Positions 25,554 through 32,406 of a stretch of DNA of 53,326 bases are shown here, one piece after another; within the stretch, counting starts at the first letter, position 1, and the number at the start of each line of letters is the position of its first letter. The notes under the pieces are model-generated. The model saw only the letters and a list, made by a program, of their open reading frames with translations. It did no database searches and was not told the DNA's origin. Source of the DNA: Arthrobacter sp. ov407 (GTDB lineage: Bacteria; Actinomycetota; Actinomycetes; Actinomycetales; Micrococcaceae); contig NZ_FNGD01000008.1 in the NCBI RefSeq assembly GCF_900102895.1, positions 194,303 to 247,628 of the forward strand. The letters are read 5' to 3'. Position numbers and translations under genes: made by a program.

Positions 25554-26180
25554 ATGAGCCGGATCATTGCCGGCGCGGCCGGCGGCAGCCCCCTGGTCAG
25601 CGTCCCCGGGAGCCTGACGCGCCCCACAACGGACCGGGTCAAGGAAGCGCTGTTCTCCCGGCTGGACGCCTTCAACGTCATTGCCGGCGCACGGGTGCTG
25701 GATCTGTACGCGGGATCCGGCTCGCTGGGAGTGGAGAGCGGCAGCCGCGGCGCCGACTCCGTGGATCTGGTCGAATTCGATGCCAAGGCCAGCGCCGTCT
25801 GCCAGAAGAACGCGGACCTCGTCAACACCGTCACCGGCCGCAAGGTGGTCTCCGTGCACCGCTCCAAGGTCGAATCCTTCCTGGACCGGACCGCTGAGGC
25901 CGCGCGCTGGGACCTGGTGTTCCTGGACCCGCCCTACCCCCTGGACGAGCCGGCCCTCGCTGCGGTGCTGGCCAAGCTGGTGCCGCACCTGGGCGAGGGG
26001 GCCGTTGTGGTGGTGGAACGCTCATCCCGGACCCCCGAGCCGGCATGGCCCGAGGGCATGGAACGGTTTGCCGAGAGGAAGTACGGCGAAACCCGGCTGT
26101 GGTTCGCCGAGCCCGGCGTCGAAGCCGGTCTGGAAGCCGTCGAAGCCGTGGAAGCCATGGACTTGGAGGCCCGGGACTAA
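25554..26180 (+). CDS. rsmD: 16S rRNA (guanine(966)-N(2))-methyltransferase
   Basis: A 208-residue SAM-dependent methyltransferase for G966 of 16S rRNA. Motifs: MSRIIAGAAGG and RPTTDRVKEALFSRL at the N-terminus, LDLYAGSGSLGVE for SAM binding, and the catalytic LDPPYP. The C-terminal 20 residues are Glu/Ala repeats (VEAVEAVEAM), which the family does not need. It is 9 bases after recG, and coaD follows two minus-strand genes later, as in many Actinobacteria. The stop codon overlaps that of the convergent gene. Confidence 0.93.
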   Translation: MSRIIAGAAGGSPLVSVPGSLTRPTTDRVKEALFSRLDAFNVIAGARVLDLYAGSGSLGVESGSRGADSVDLVEFDAKASAVCQKNADLVNTVTGRKVVSVHRSKVESFLDRTAEAARWDLVFLDPPYPLDEPALAAVLAKLVPHLGEGAVVVVERSSRTPEPAWPEGMERFAERKYGETRLWFAEPGVEAGLEAVEAVEAMDLEARD

Positions 26181-26965
26181 CCGGCCAGCACGTCCAGCTC
26201 GACGCCGGCAAGTACCTTCGCCGGATGCGGACCGCGCGCCGAAAGCGCCGCCGTCCAGGCCTCCGGCCACGGGCCCTGCGTCCCGGTCAGGATGATGTTC
26301 CCGGGATACCGGCCGGTGAACATGCAGGCCTCCGCGAAGGCAGCGACGTCGGCCATGGCCCGGCGCATGGCCGCGACCTGGCTCCGGACCAGGGTCAGCC
26401 CGGGCTCGTCGCCCACGTTGACAATCAATACCCCGCGCGGCGTCAGCCGAGCCGCAGCCTCCCGGTAGAACTCTGTGCACGCGATGTGTTCCGGCGCCTC
26501 GGGCCCGGAGAAGATGTCCAGGATCACAACGTCGAAGCGCAGTTCCGCCGGAAGCCCGGCGAGGGCGTCGCGGGCATCGCCGATCACCGTGTGCAGCTGC
26601 GTTCCCTCCGGCAGGGGCAGCTGCGCCAGCACGAAGTCCAGCAGTTCCCGCTCCAGCTCCACGGCATACTGGACCGAGCCGGGCCGGGTGGCCTGGATGT
26701 AGCGGGCCAGCGTCAGGGCGCCCGCGCCCAAGTGCAGCGCGCTGATGGGCTCGCCCCACGGGGCGGCGAGGTCCACCACGTGCCCGATCCTGCGCAGGTA
26801 TTCGTAGAAGATATCCGCGGGATCGGCCAGGTTCACGTGGGACTGCTCGGCGCCGCCGATGCTCAGCACGAAGCCGCCGTCGGTAAAGGGATCCGGCTCG
26901 ATCGTTGCGTGCTGACCGGTGGTCCGCAGGAACCGCGACGCCCCGGGTTGCTGCTCCGCCATCAC
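26177..26965 (-). CDS. Spermidine-synthase-like methyltransferase-fold protein
   Basis: A 262-residue Rossmann-fold protein of the spermidine synthase/SAM-methyltransferase group. It has LGAGALTLARYI in the nucleotide-binding position, a carboxylate at the end of strand 2 (VELER), GDARDAL and VILDIFSG, which are typical of the spermidine-synthase-like set. It lacks the tetramerisation domain of SpeE, and its real substrate is unknown. ATG 26965 overlaps the stop of the upstream aminotransferase by four bases (ATGA), so the two are one operon. Its stop overlaps the rsmD stop. Confidence 0.82.
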   Translation of the reverse strand: MMAEQQPGASRFLRTTGQHATIEPDPFTDGGFVLSIGGAEQSHVNLADPADIFYEYLRRIGHVVDLAAPWGEPISALHLGAGALTLARYIQATRPGSVQYAVELERELLDFVLAQLPLPEGTQLHTVIGDARDALAGLPAELRFDVVILDIFSGPEAPEHIACTEFYREAAARLTPRGVLIVNVGDEPGLTLVRSQVAAMRRAMADVAAFAEACMFTGRYPGNIILTGTQGPWPEAWTAALSARGPHPAKVLAGVELDVLAG

Positions 26966-28173
26966 AGCCTGTCGCGCAGGGTCGCGAGCCGCTCGGCGGC
27001 CTCCTCCAGCACGTGCAGCTGCTTGCAGAACGCGAACCGCAGCAGGCTGCGGGTGCGCTCGGCGCCCTCGGCGTGGCAGAAGACCGGCACCGGGATCGCG
27101 GCAACGCCCACCAGGGCCGGGAGCCTGCGGGCCAGCTCCACGGAATCGGTGATCCCCAGTGGAGAGGTGTCCACGTTCACGAAGTAGGTGCCCTGCGGCG
27201 TCAGGACGTCGAGGCCGGCCGCGCGGAGTCCCTCGCTGAGGATGTCCCGCTTGTACCGGAGCGTGTCGGCAATGCCGGCATAAAACTCGTCCGGGAGCCC
27301 CAGCCCCACCGCGATCGCGGCCTGGAAAGGCGTGCCGGAACTGTAGCTCAGGAACTGCTTGATGGTCCGGGCTGCGGCCACGAGGTGCTCCGGTCCGGAG
27401 AGCCAGCCGATCTTCCAGCCGGTGAAGGAGAACGTCTTGCCGGCCGAGGAAATGGTCAGCGTGCGCCCGGCCGCGCCGGGCAGGGTGGCCATGGGGATGT
27501 GCTGCACACCGAAGGTCAGGTGCTCGTACACTTCGTCGGTGACGATGACGGCGTCGTATTTTTCGGCCAGTTCGACGACGCGCACAAGCACCTCGCGGGG
27601 GAACACCGCGCCGGTCGGGTTGTGCGGATTGTTGATCAGCACCACCTTGGTGCGGTTGCTGAAGGCGGCTTCGAGTGCGGCCAGGTCCGGCATGAAGTCC
27701 GGGGCCAGGAGCGGGGCGGTGACGTGCGTGGCGCCGGCGAGCCCGATGATGGCGCCGTAGGAGTCGTAGAACGGCTCGAACGTCAGCACCTCATCTCCCG
27801 GGCCGACCAGCGCGAGCAGCGAGGCGGCGATGGCCTCGGTGGCGCCGGTGGTGACGATGATCTCGGTCTGGGGATCGGGGGCCAGCCCGTAGAACCGCTG
27901 CTGGTGGACTGCGATCGCCTCCCGCAGCGGCAGGATCCCCTTGCCGGGCGCGTACTGGTTGGCTCCGGCGGCGATGGCGGCCTGGGCGGCCTCCTTGATC
28001 TCCACGGGGCCGTCCTCGTCCGGGAAGCCCTGGCCGAGGTTGATGGCGCCCGTGCTCAGGGCCAGGGTGGTCATCTCCTCGAAGATTGTGACGCCCAGCG
28101 AACCGTCGGGGGAGAGCAAATTGGCGCCGGTTGCGGCGCGCTGCCAGGGGAACTGGGGCGGGAGCTGGGACAT
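26962..28173 (-). CDS. Class I/II PLP aminotransferase (DapC or kynurenine-aminotransferase-like)
   Basis: A 403-residue fold-type I aminotransferase. It has LGQGFPDEDGP near the N-terminus, GATEAI, NNPHNPTGAVF, Asp213 in VTDEVYEHL and the Schiff-base Lys246 in SSAGKTFSFTGWK. The sequence belongs to the group that contains N-succinyldiaminopimelate aminotransferase of Actinobacteria and kynurenine/glutamine aminotransferases; these cannot be told apart by eye. No other lysine genes are near, so the assignment is open. The minus-strand hexamer TAACAT ends 6 bases before ATG 28173. Confidence 0.87.
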   Translation of the reverse strand: MSQLPPQFPWQRAATGANLLSPDGSLGVTIFEEMTTLALSTGAINLGQGFPDEDGPVEIKEAAQAAIAAGANQYAPGKGILPLREAIAVHQQRFYGLAPDPQTEIIVTTGATEAIAASLLALVGPGDEVLTFEPFYDSYGAIIGLAGATHVTAPLLAPDFMPDLAALEAAFSNRTKVVLINNPHNPTGAVFPREVLVRVVELAEKYDAVIVTDEVYEHLTFGVQHIPMATLPGAAGRTLTISSAGKTFSFTGWKIGWLSGPEHLVAAARTIKQFLSYSSGTPFQAAIAVGLGLPDEFYAGIADTLRYKRDILSEGLRAAGLDVLTPQGTYFVNVDTSPLGITDSVELARRLPALVGVAAIPVPVFCHAEGAERTRSLLRFAFCKQLHVLEEAAERLATLRDRL

Positions 28174-28179
28174 TCAGCC

Positions 28180-28185
28180 ATGTTA
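28180..28185 (-). promoter_or_regulatory. -10 hexamer of the aminotransferase gene (leaderless)
   Basis: Minus-strand TAACAT, 6 bases, ATG 28173. Confidence 0.5.
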
Positions 28186-28209
28186 TCCCGGCCTGTGGGG
28201 CGGATACGG

Positions 28210-28215
28210 TAGGTT
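28210..28215 (+). promoter_or_regulatory. -10 hexamer of coaD (leaderless)
   Basis: TAGGTT, 6 bases, ATG 28222. It is divergent from the aminotransferase promoter, with only 24 bases between the two -10 hexamers. Confidence 0.5.
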
Positions 28216-28221
28216 CGGAGC

Positions 28222-28722
28222 ATGAGACGCGCTGTTTGCCCTGGCTCCTTTGACCCCATTCACAATGGACACCTTGAAGTCATTGCGCGTGCCGCAGGGC
28301 TCTTCGACGAGGTGATCGTGGCCGTGTCCACGAACTACACCAAGAAGTACCGCTTCAGCCTTGAGGAGCGGATCGACATGGCCAAGGAAACGTTCGCGTC
28401 CTTGCGCGGCATCGTGGTGGAACCCGTGGGGGAGGGGCTCCTGGCCGAGTACTGCAAGCAGCGTGGTGTGTCCGCGATCGTAAAGGGCCTGCGCTCGTCC
28501 TCGGACTTCGACTACGAGCTGCCGATGGCCACGATGAACCGGCAGCTGACCGGCGTCGAGACGGTATTCCTGCCGGCGGAAAGCCATTACCTTCACCTGT
28601 CCTCCACCCTCATCAAAGAGGTCTTCGCCCTGGGCGGGGACGTCTCGGACTTTGTTCCCCGGTCTGTGCTGAAACGGCTGGCTCCGGGCGAGCCGGTCCA
28701 GAGCCGGGCGCGCAAAGTGTAA
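28222..28722 (+). CDS. coaD: Phosphopantetheine adenylyltransferase
   Basis: A 166-residue nucleotidyltransferase that makes dephospho-CoA from 4'-phosphopantetheine and ATP. The nucleotide-binding motif PGSFDPIHNGHL (T/H-x-G-H type) is near the N-terminus. KGLRSSSDFDYE and the C-terminal HLSSTLIKEV are the expected substrate and ATP contacts. The length is typical. A 151-base gap follows before the DUF177 gene. Confidence 0.96.
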   Translation: MRRAVCPGSFDPIHNGHLEVIARAAGLFDEVIVAVSTNYTKKYRFSLEERIDMAKETFASLRGIVVEPVGEGLLAEYCKQRGVSAIVKGLRSSSDFDYELPMATMNRQLTGVETVFLPAESHYLHLSSTLIKEVFALGGDVSDFVPRSVLKRLAPGEPVQSRARKV

Positions 28723-28810
28723 GCTTGACCGGTACTCGGCGGCCTGCTGCCGGTTGCGGGGCCCGAATCCAAGGCTGTTTTGTGGTGTGAACCGCAGGCG
28801 TGCCCCCGGT

Positions 28811-28840
28811 TTGAGTCCGTCCGGAAGTTCAGGCTAAGAT
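28811..28840 (+). promoter_or_regulatory. Promoter of the DUF177-rpmF-rnc-mutM unit
   Basis: TTGAGT (28811-28816), an 18-base spacer, then TAAGAT (28835-28840). Transcription would start near 28847, giving a leader of about 27 bases with AGGAG at 28864-28868. Confidence 0.6.
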
Positions 28841-28854
28841 AGTACGTCGGTCAT

Positions 28855-28878
28855 ATGTTCAACAGGAGTTCTCATTAA
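28855..28878 (+). other. Seven-codon upstream ORF overlapping the DUF177 start
   Basis: ATG 28855 opens a frame encoding MFNRSSH and stops at TAA 28876-28878. The stop shares bases with the inferred ATT start of the DUF177 gene (CATTAAACG). It could couple translation to the next frame or could be chance. Confidence 0.3.
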
Positions 28879-29422
28879 ACGAGATGCTAGTTCGCCCTTG
28901 GCGTTCGACGTCAAGGACCTCGGACGCAGTCCGGGAAGCATGCGAACGCTGACGGAACATGTACCCGCGCCAAGTGATCTTGGCGTGGCGCTCATTGGCG
29001 TGCAGGAAGGCTCGGATGTCGAGCTGGACCTGCGGCTTGAGGCCGTACACGAAGGAATTTTGGTATCAGGAACCGCGCTCGTTGAAGTAACTGGCGAATG
29101 CGGCCGATGCCTGGATCCCCTTGCGTATGACCAAGAGGTTGATGTGCAAGAACTTTTCTTCTACGAGGACGCTGTGTTCTCCGACGAAGAAGACGAAGAA
29201 GAGCAACGTCGAGTCGAGCACGATCTGATCGATCTTGAGCCGGTGTTGCGGGACGCAGTTGTCACCATACTGCCGTTCCAGCCGGTGTGCCGGGAAGACT
29301 GCCAGGGCCTTTGCTCCGAATGTGGAGTACGCCTGGAAGACGAGCCGGGGCATCACCACGAGGTCGTAGATCCTCGCTGGGCCGCCCTGGCTGACTTGGC
29401 TAAGCCTGACCGGCAAAACTGA
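28874..29422 (+). CDS. DUF177 (YceD-like) protein, apparent ATT start
   Basis: A 182-residue protein of the DUF177 family, linked in bacteria to 23S rRNA maturation and L32 expression, and always next to rpmF. It has the four-Cys arrangement CGRC...C-x3-C-x4-CSEC (GECGRCLDP, QPVCREDCQGLCSECG) and an acidic central stretch (SDEEDEEEQ). No ATG, GTG or TTG is placed sensibly at the 5' end. TTG 28898 has no Shine-Dalgarno, whereas ATT 28874 lies 5 bases after AGGAG and gives an N-terminus (IKRDASSPLAFDVKDLG) like that of relatives. I therefore take ATT as the start; the conservative alternative is TTG 28898 with 174 residues. Confidence 0.85.
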   Translation: MKRDASSPLAFDVKDLGRSPGSMRTLTEHVPAPSDLGVALIGVQEGSDVELDLRLEAVHEGILVSGTALVEVTGECGRCLDPLAYDQEVDVQELFFYEDAVFSDEEDEEEQRRVEHDLIDLEPVLRDAVVTILPFQPVCREDCQGLCSECGVRLEDEPGHHHEVVDPRWAALADLAKPDRQN

Positions 29423-29458
29423 TTTGTAAGTGTTTTTCTAGAGAGAAATGAGTTAGCC

Positions 29459-29662
29459 GTGGCTGTCCCGAAGCGGAAAATGTCTCGCTCGAATACCCGC
29501 GCCCGCCGCTCCCAGTGGAAGGCAACTGCCCCCCACCTGGTGAAGACCATAGAGAACGGCCAGGTTGTTTACAGCCTGCCGCACCAGGCAAAGGTCGTTA
29601 CCGACTCGGCTGGCACCGCGCTGTTCCTTGAATACAAGGGCCGCAAGGTCGCAGACGTCTAA
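29459..29662 (+). CDS. rpmF: Ribosomal protein bL32
   Basis: A 67-residue bL32. The N-terminus [22 protein letters not shown] is the family signature. The C-terminal half lacks the two Cys-x2-Cys pairs of the zinc form ([20 protein letters not shown]), so this is the zinc-independent type. It starts at GTG 29459, 37 bases after the DUF177 gene, with only a weak ribosome-binding site (GAGAGAAATGAG, somewhat far). It is probably co-transcribed with DUF177 and rnc. Confidence 0.94.
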   Translation: MAVPKRKMSRSNTRARRSQWKATAPHLVKTIENGQVVYSLPHQAKVVTDSAGTALFLEYKGRKVADV

Positions 29663-29683
29663 TCCGCCAACAGGCTGAAAAAG

Positions 29684-30406
29684 ATGTCTTCAACTGAAGA
29701 GCTTCTGAAGCGTCTCGGTGTCACTATTGACGCCGGGACGCTTCGTCTTGCGCTCACACACCGTTCCTATGCCTACGAAAACGGCGGCATCCCCACCAAC
29801 GAACGGCTCGAGTTCCTGGGCGACTCCATCCTGGGCTTCTCCGTGACGGACGCGCTGTACCGCGATAACCCCACGCTGCCCGAAGGCGACCTGGCCAAGC
29901 GCCGTTCCGCCGTCGTCAGCACCCGTGCCCTGGCGGGCATCGGCCGCAGCATCGGGCTGGGCGAATTCATCTACCTCGGACAGGGCGAGAAGCTCACCGA
30001 AGGCAAGAACAAGGCGTCCATCCTGGCGGACACCATGGAGGCGCTGATCGGCGCCACCTACCTTTCCAACGACATCGAGACGGCAAGGCAGCTGGTCATG
30101 CGGCTGGTCGGCCCGCTGTTGAAGGACGCCGCCGCCCTCGGCGCGGGCACCGACTGGAAGACGAGCATCCAGGAGCTTGCGGCCAGCCGGCAGCTCGGAA
30201 CCATCAACTACGCAGTTGACGGCTCCGGACCGGACCATGCCCGGACGTTCGAGGCCGTGCTGCGGATCGGTGGCACCGATTATGGCAGCGGCACCGGCAA
30301 CTCCAAGAAAGAAGCCGAGCAGGAAGCCGCCGCCGATGCCTGGCGCCGGCTGACCGCCCCGTCCACGCCTGACCCGCAGCAGCTGCAGCCCCAGACCGGC
30401 AGCTAG
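29684..30406 (+). CDS. rnc: Ribonuclease III
   Basis: A 240-residue double-strand-specific endoribonuclease that processes rRNA precursors and structured RNAs. The signature [14 protein letters not shown] with the metal-binding Glu and Asp is near residue 40, and the second acidic site is [12 protein letters not shown]. The dsRNA-binding domain occupies about residues 160-225 ([14 protein letters not shown] to [13 protein letters not shown]). ATG 29684 is 21 bases after rpmF. Confidence 0.95.
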   Translation: MSSTEELLKRLGVTIDAGTLRLALTHRSYAYENGGIPTNERLEFLGDSILGFSVTDALYRDNPTLPEGDLAKRRSAVVSTRALAGIGRSIGLGEFIYLGQGEKLTEGKNKASILADTMEALIGATYLSNDIETARQLVMRLVGPLLKDAAALGAGTDWKTSIQELAASRQLGTINYAVDGSGPDHARTFEAVLRIGGTDYGSGTGNSKKEAEQEAAADAWRRLTAPSTPDPQQLQPQTGS

Positions 30407-30415
30407 GCGGCGGCG

Positions 30416-31405
30416 TTGCCTGAACTGCCCGAGGTCGAGGTGGTCCGGCGCGGCCTGGTGAGCTGGGTACGGGGCCGGACCATCACCTCCGTCGATGTAC
30501 TGGACCCCCGGTCCCTGCGCCGGCATGCCCTGGGCCCGGAAGACTTTGCCGGCAACCTTGAGGGCGCACGGGTGCTGGACGTGGTCCGCCGCGGCAAATT
30601 CCTCTGGATGCCGCTGGCGGACACGCCCGCCCCGTCCGGGGGCCGCGTCCTGTCCGGACAGCAGGTCCCGGACGCAGAGCCGGTCCCCGCCGTCGCACTC
30701 ATGGCCCACCTCGGCATGTCCGGTCAGCTGCTGATGCAGGACCCCGGCGTTCCGGACGAAAAACACCTCAAGGTCAGGCTGCGGCTCAGCCCCGCCGAGG
30801 GCATGCCCGAGCAGCTCCGGTTCGTGGACCAGCGGATTTTCGGCGGCCTGTTCCTCACCTCGCTGGTCCCCACTGACGACGGCGGCCCCGGCGGCCTCGC
30901 CGAAACACCGCTGCCGCTCATCGCCGAGGAAGCCTCGCACATTGCCCGGGACCCCCTGGACCCCTGGTTTTCCTTCGATGCCTTCTACCGGCGCCTGCGG
31001 GCACGCAAAACCGGGCTCAAGCGGGCGCTGCTGGACCAAGGCCTGGTCTCCGGGATCGGCAACATCTACGCGGACGAGGCCCTCTGGAAGGCGCAGCTGC
31101 ACTTTGCCCGGCCCACCGACACCCTGCGCCGCGCCGACGCGCAGCGGGTCCTCGACGCCGCCCGCGAGGTCATGACCGATGCCCTGACCGCCGGCGGCAC
31201 GAGCTTCGATTCGCTCTACGTCAACGTCAACGGAGCCTCCGGGTACTTTGACCGCTCCCTGAACGCCTACGGCCGGGAGGGCCGGGAGTGCAAGCGCTGC
31301 GCCGCCGCCGGCCGGGTCAGCCTGCTCAAGCGGGAACAGTTCATGAACCGTTCCTCGTACACGTGTCCCGTCTGCCAGCCCCGTCCCCGGAACGGGCGCT
31401 GGTAG
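30416..31405 (+). CDS. mutM: Formamidopyrimidine-DNA glycosylase
   Basis: A 329-residue base-excision repair enzyme that removes 8-oxoguanine and Fapy lesions. TTG 30416 encodes Met-Pro-Glu ([13 protein letters not shown]), which places the catalytic Pro2 and Glu3 correctly. The H2TH region is [22 protein letters not shown]. The C-terminal zinc finger is CKRC...CPVC. The length is above the usual 270-290 because of inserts at about residues 70-90 ([18 protein letters not shown]) and 140-180. It follows rnc by 9 bases, as in many Actinobacteria. Confidence 0.95.
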   Translation: MPELPEVEVVRRGLVSWVRGRTITSVDVLDPRSLRRHALGPEDFAGNLEGARVLDVVRRGKFLWMPLADTPAPSGGRVLSGQQVPDAEPVPAVALMAHLGMSGQLLMQDPGVPDEKHLKVRLRLSPAEGMPEQLRFVDQRIFGGLFLTSLVPTDDGGPGGLAETPLPLIAEEASHIARDPLDPWFSFDAFYRRLRARKTGLKRALLDQGLVSGIGNIYADEALWKAQLHFARPTDTLRRADAQRVLDAAREVMTDALTAGGTSFDSLYVNVNGASGYFDRSLNAYGREGRECKRCAAAGRVSLLKREQFMNRSSYTCPVCQPRPRNGRW

Positions 31406-31434
31406 GGGAGTCCGGCCGCGGTAACCCCAGCCGC

Positions 31435-32406
31435 TTAATGTGATCCGCAGTGCTCGGCCAGCCTCGCCAGGCCCTCGTCAAGGGAGACGGTGGGGGTCCA
31501 GTTGAGGAGTTCACGGGTCTCGCGCTGGTCGAACCAGTGGGCCGTGGAGAGCTGCTCAGCGAGGAATCTGGTCATCGGCGGCTCCCCAGCCCGGCCGGCC
31601 CGGGACCAGAGCCTCTCCACCACCGATCCTGCCGCCCGCGCGAGCCCGCCCGGCACCGTCCACGACGGCGCAGGGACGCCGCCCGCGGCGCATATGCCCG
31701 CCAGCAGCTCGCCGACAGGGCGGGGTTCGCCGTTGCTGACGACCAGCGCGCGGCCGTGGATGTGCTCCATGCGATGCACCGCGGCGACGATGGCCGAGGC
31801 GGCGTTGTCCACGTAGGTGGTGTCGATCAGGGCCCCCCCGGCGTCGAGCAGCGGCAGGCGGCCGCGGCTGGCACGTTCCAGCACCCGTTCCACCAGCTGC
31901 GTGTCGCCGGGACCCCAGACGATGTGCGGGCGCACCGCCGCGACGCGGAAATCCGTCGAGTCCGCGGCCAGCGCCAGCAGTTCGGCCTCGGCCTTGGTGC
32001 GGGAGTAGTCGCCGTGCGCGCGGGCCGGGTCCGCCGGCTCGGCGCCCAGCCCGGCGATGGCGGCGCCGGAGTTGGCTACGGAGGGGGAGGAGACGAACAC
32101 CAGGTCCCGCACGCCGGCCTCGCGGGCCGCACGGAGCAGGCGACGCGTGCCTTCGACATTCACCTCCTCGAAATCTGCGGCGCGGCCGGTGAAGGAGACC
32201 TTCGCGGCCAGATGGATGACGCCCTCGGCGCCGGCGACGGCGCGCCGGACGGCGTCGTCGTCCGTGACGGACCCGGAGAGGTCCGCAGCGCCGTCGACGC
32301 CGGCGGGACGGCGCTGGAACGTGCTGACGGCGTGGCCCTGCCGCACCAGCAGCCGGGCCACTTCCCGCCCGAGCAGGCCGCTCGCGCCGGTGACGAGGAC
32401 CCTCAC
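31435..32406 (-). CDS. oleD: OleD-type 2-alkyl-3-oxoacid reductase
   Basis: A 323-residue NAD(P)H-dependent short-chain/extended reductase. It starts with VRVLVTGASGLLGREVA (Gly-rich nucleotide site) and has the catalytic YSRTK (Tyr-x3-Lys). In olefin synthesis OleD reduces the 2-alkyl-3-ketoacid formed by OleA to the beta-hydroxy acid. GTG 32406 overlaps the oleBC stop (GTGA), indicating coupled translation; the frame is open 14 codons further upstream inside oleBC. Alone it could be called a 3-beta-HSD-like epimerase. The neighbours oleA and oleBC make OleD the best reading. Confidence 0.88.
   Translation of the reverse strand: MRVLVTGASGLLGREVARLLVRQGHAVSTFQRRPAGVDGAADLSGSVTDDDAVRRAVAGAEGVIHLAAKVSFTGRAADFEEVNVEGTRRLLRAAREAGVRDLVFVSSPSVANSGAAIAGLGAEPADPARAHGDYSRTKAEAELLALAADSTDFRVAAVRPHIVWGPGDTQLVERVLERASRGRLPLLDAGGALIDTTYVDNAASAIVAAVHRMEHIHGRALVVSNGEPRPVGELLAGICAAGGVPAPSWTVPGGLARAAGSVVERLWSRAGRAGEPPMTRFLAEQLSTAHWFDQRETRELLNWTPTVSLDEGLARLAEHCGSH

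Noticed and set aside
29459..29662. Loss of zinc cysteines in bL32 as damage
   Set aside because: The Cys-free form is a recognised variant of bL32 and the rest of the protein is intact.
30416..30418. TTG start of mutM as a sign of a broken gene
   Set aside because: TTG places the catalytic Pro directly after the initiator Met, as the enzyme requires, and the protein is complete.
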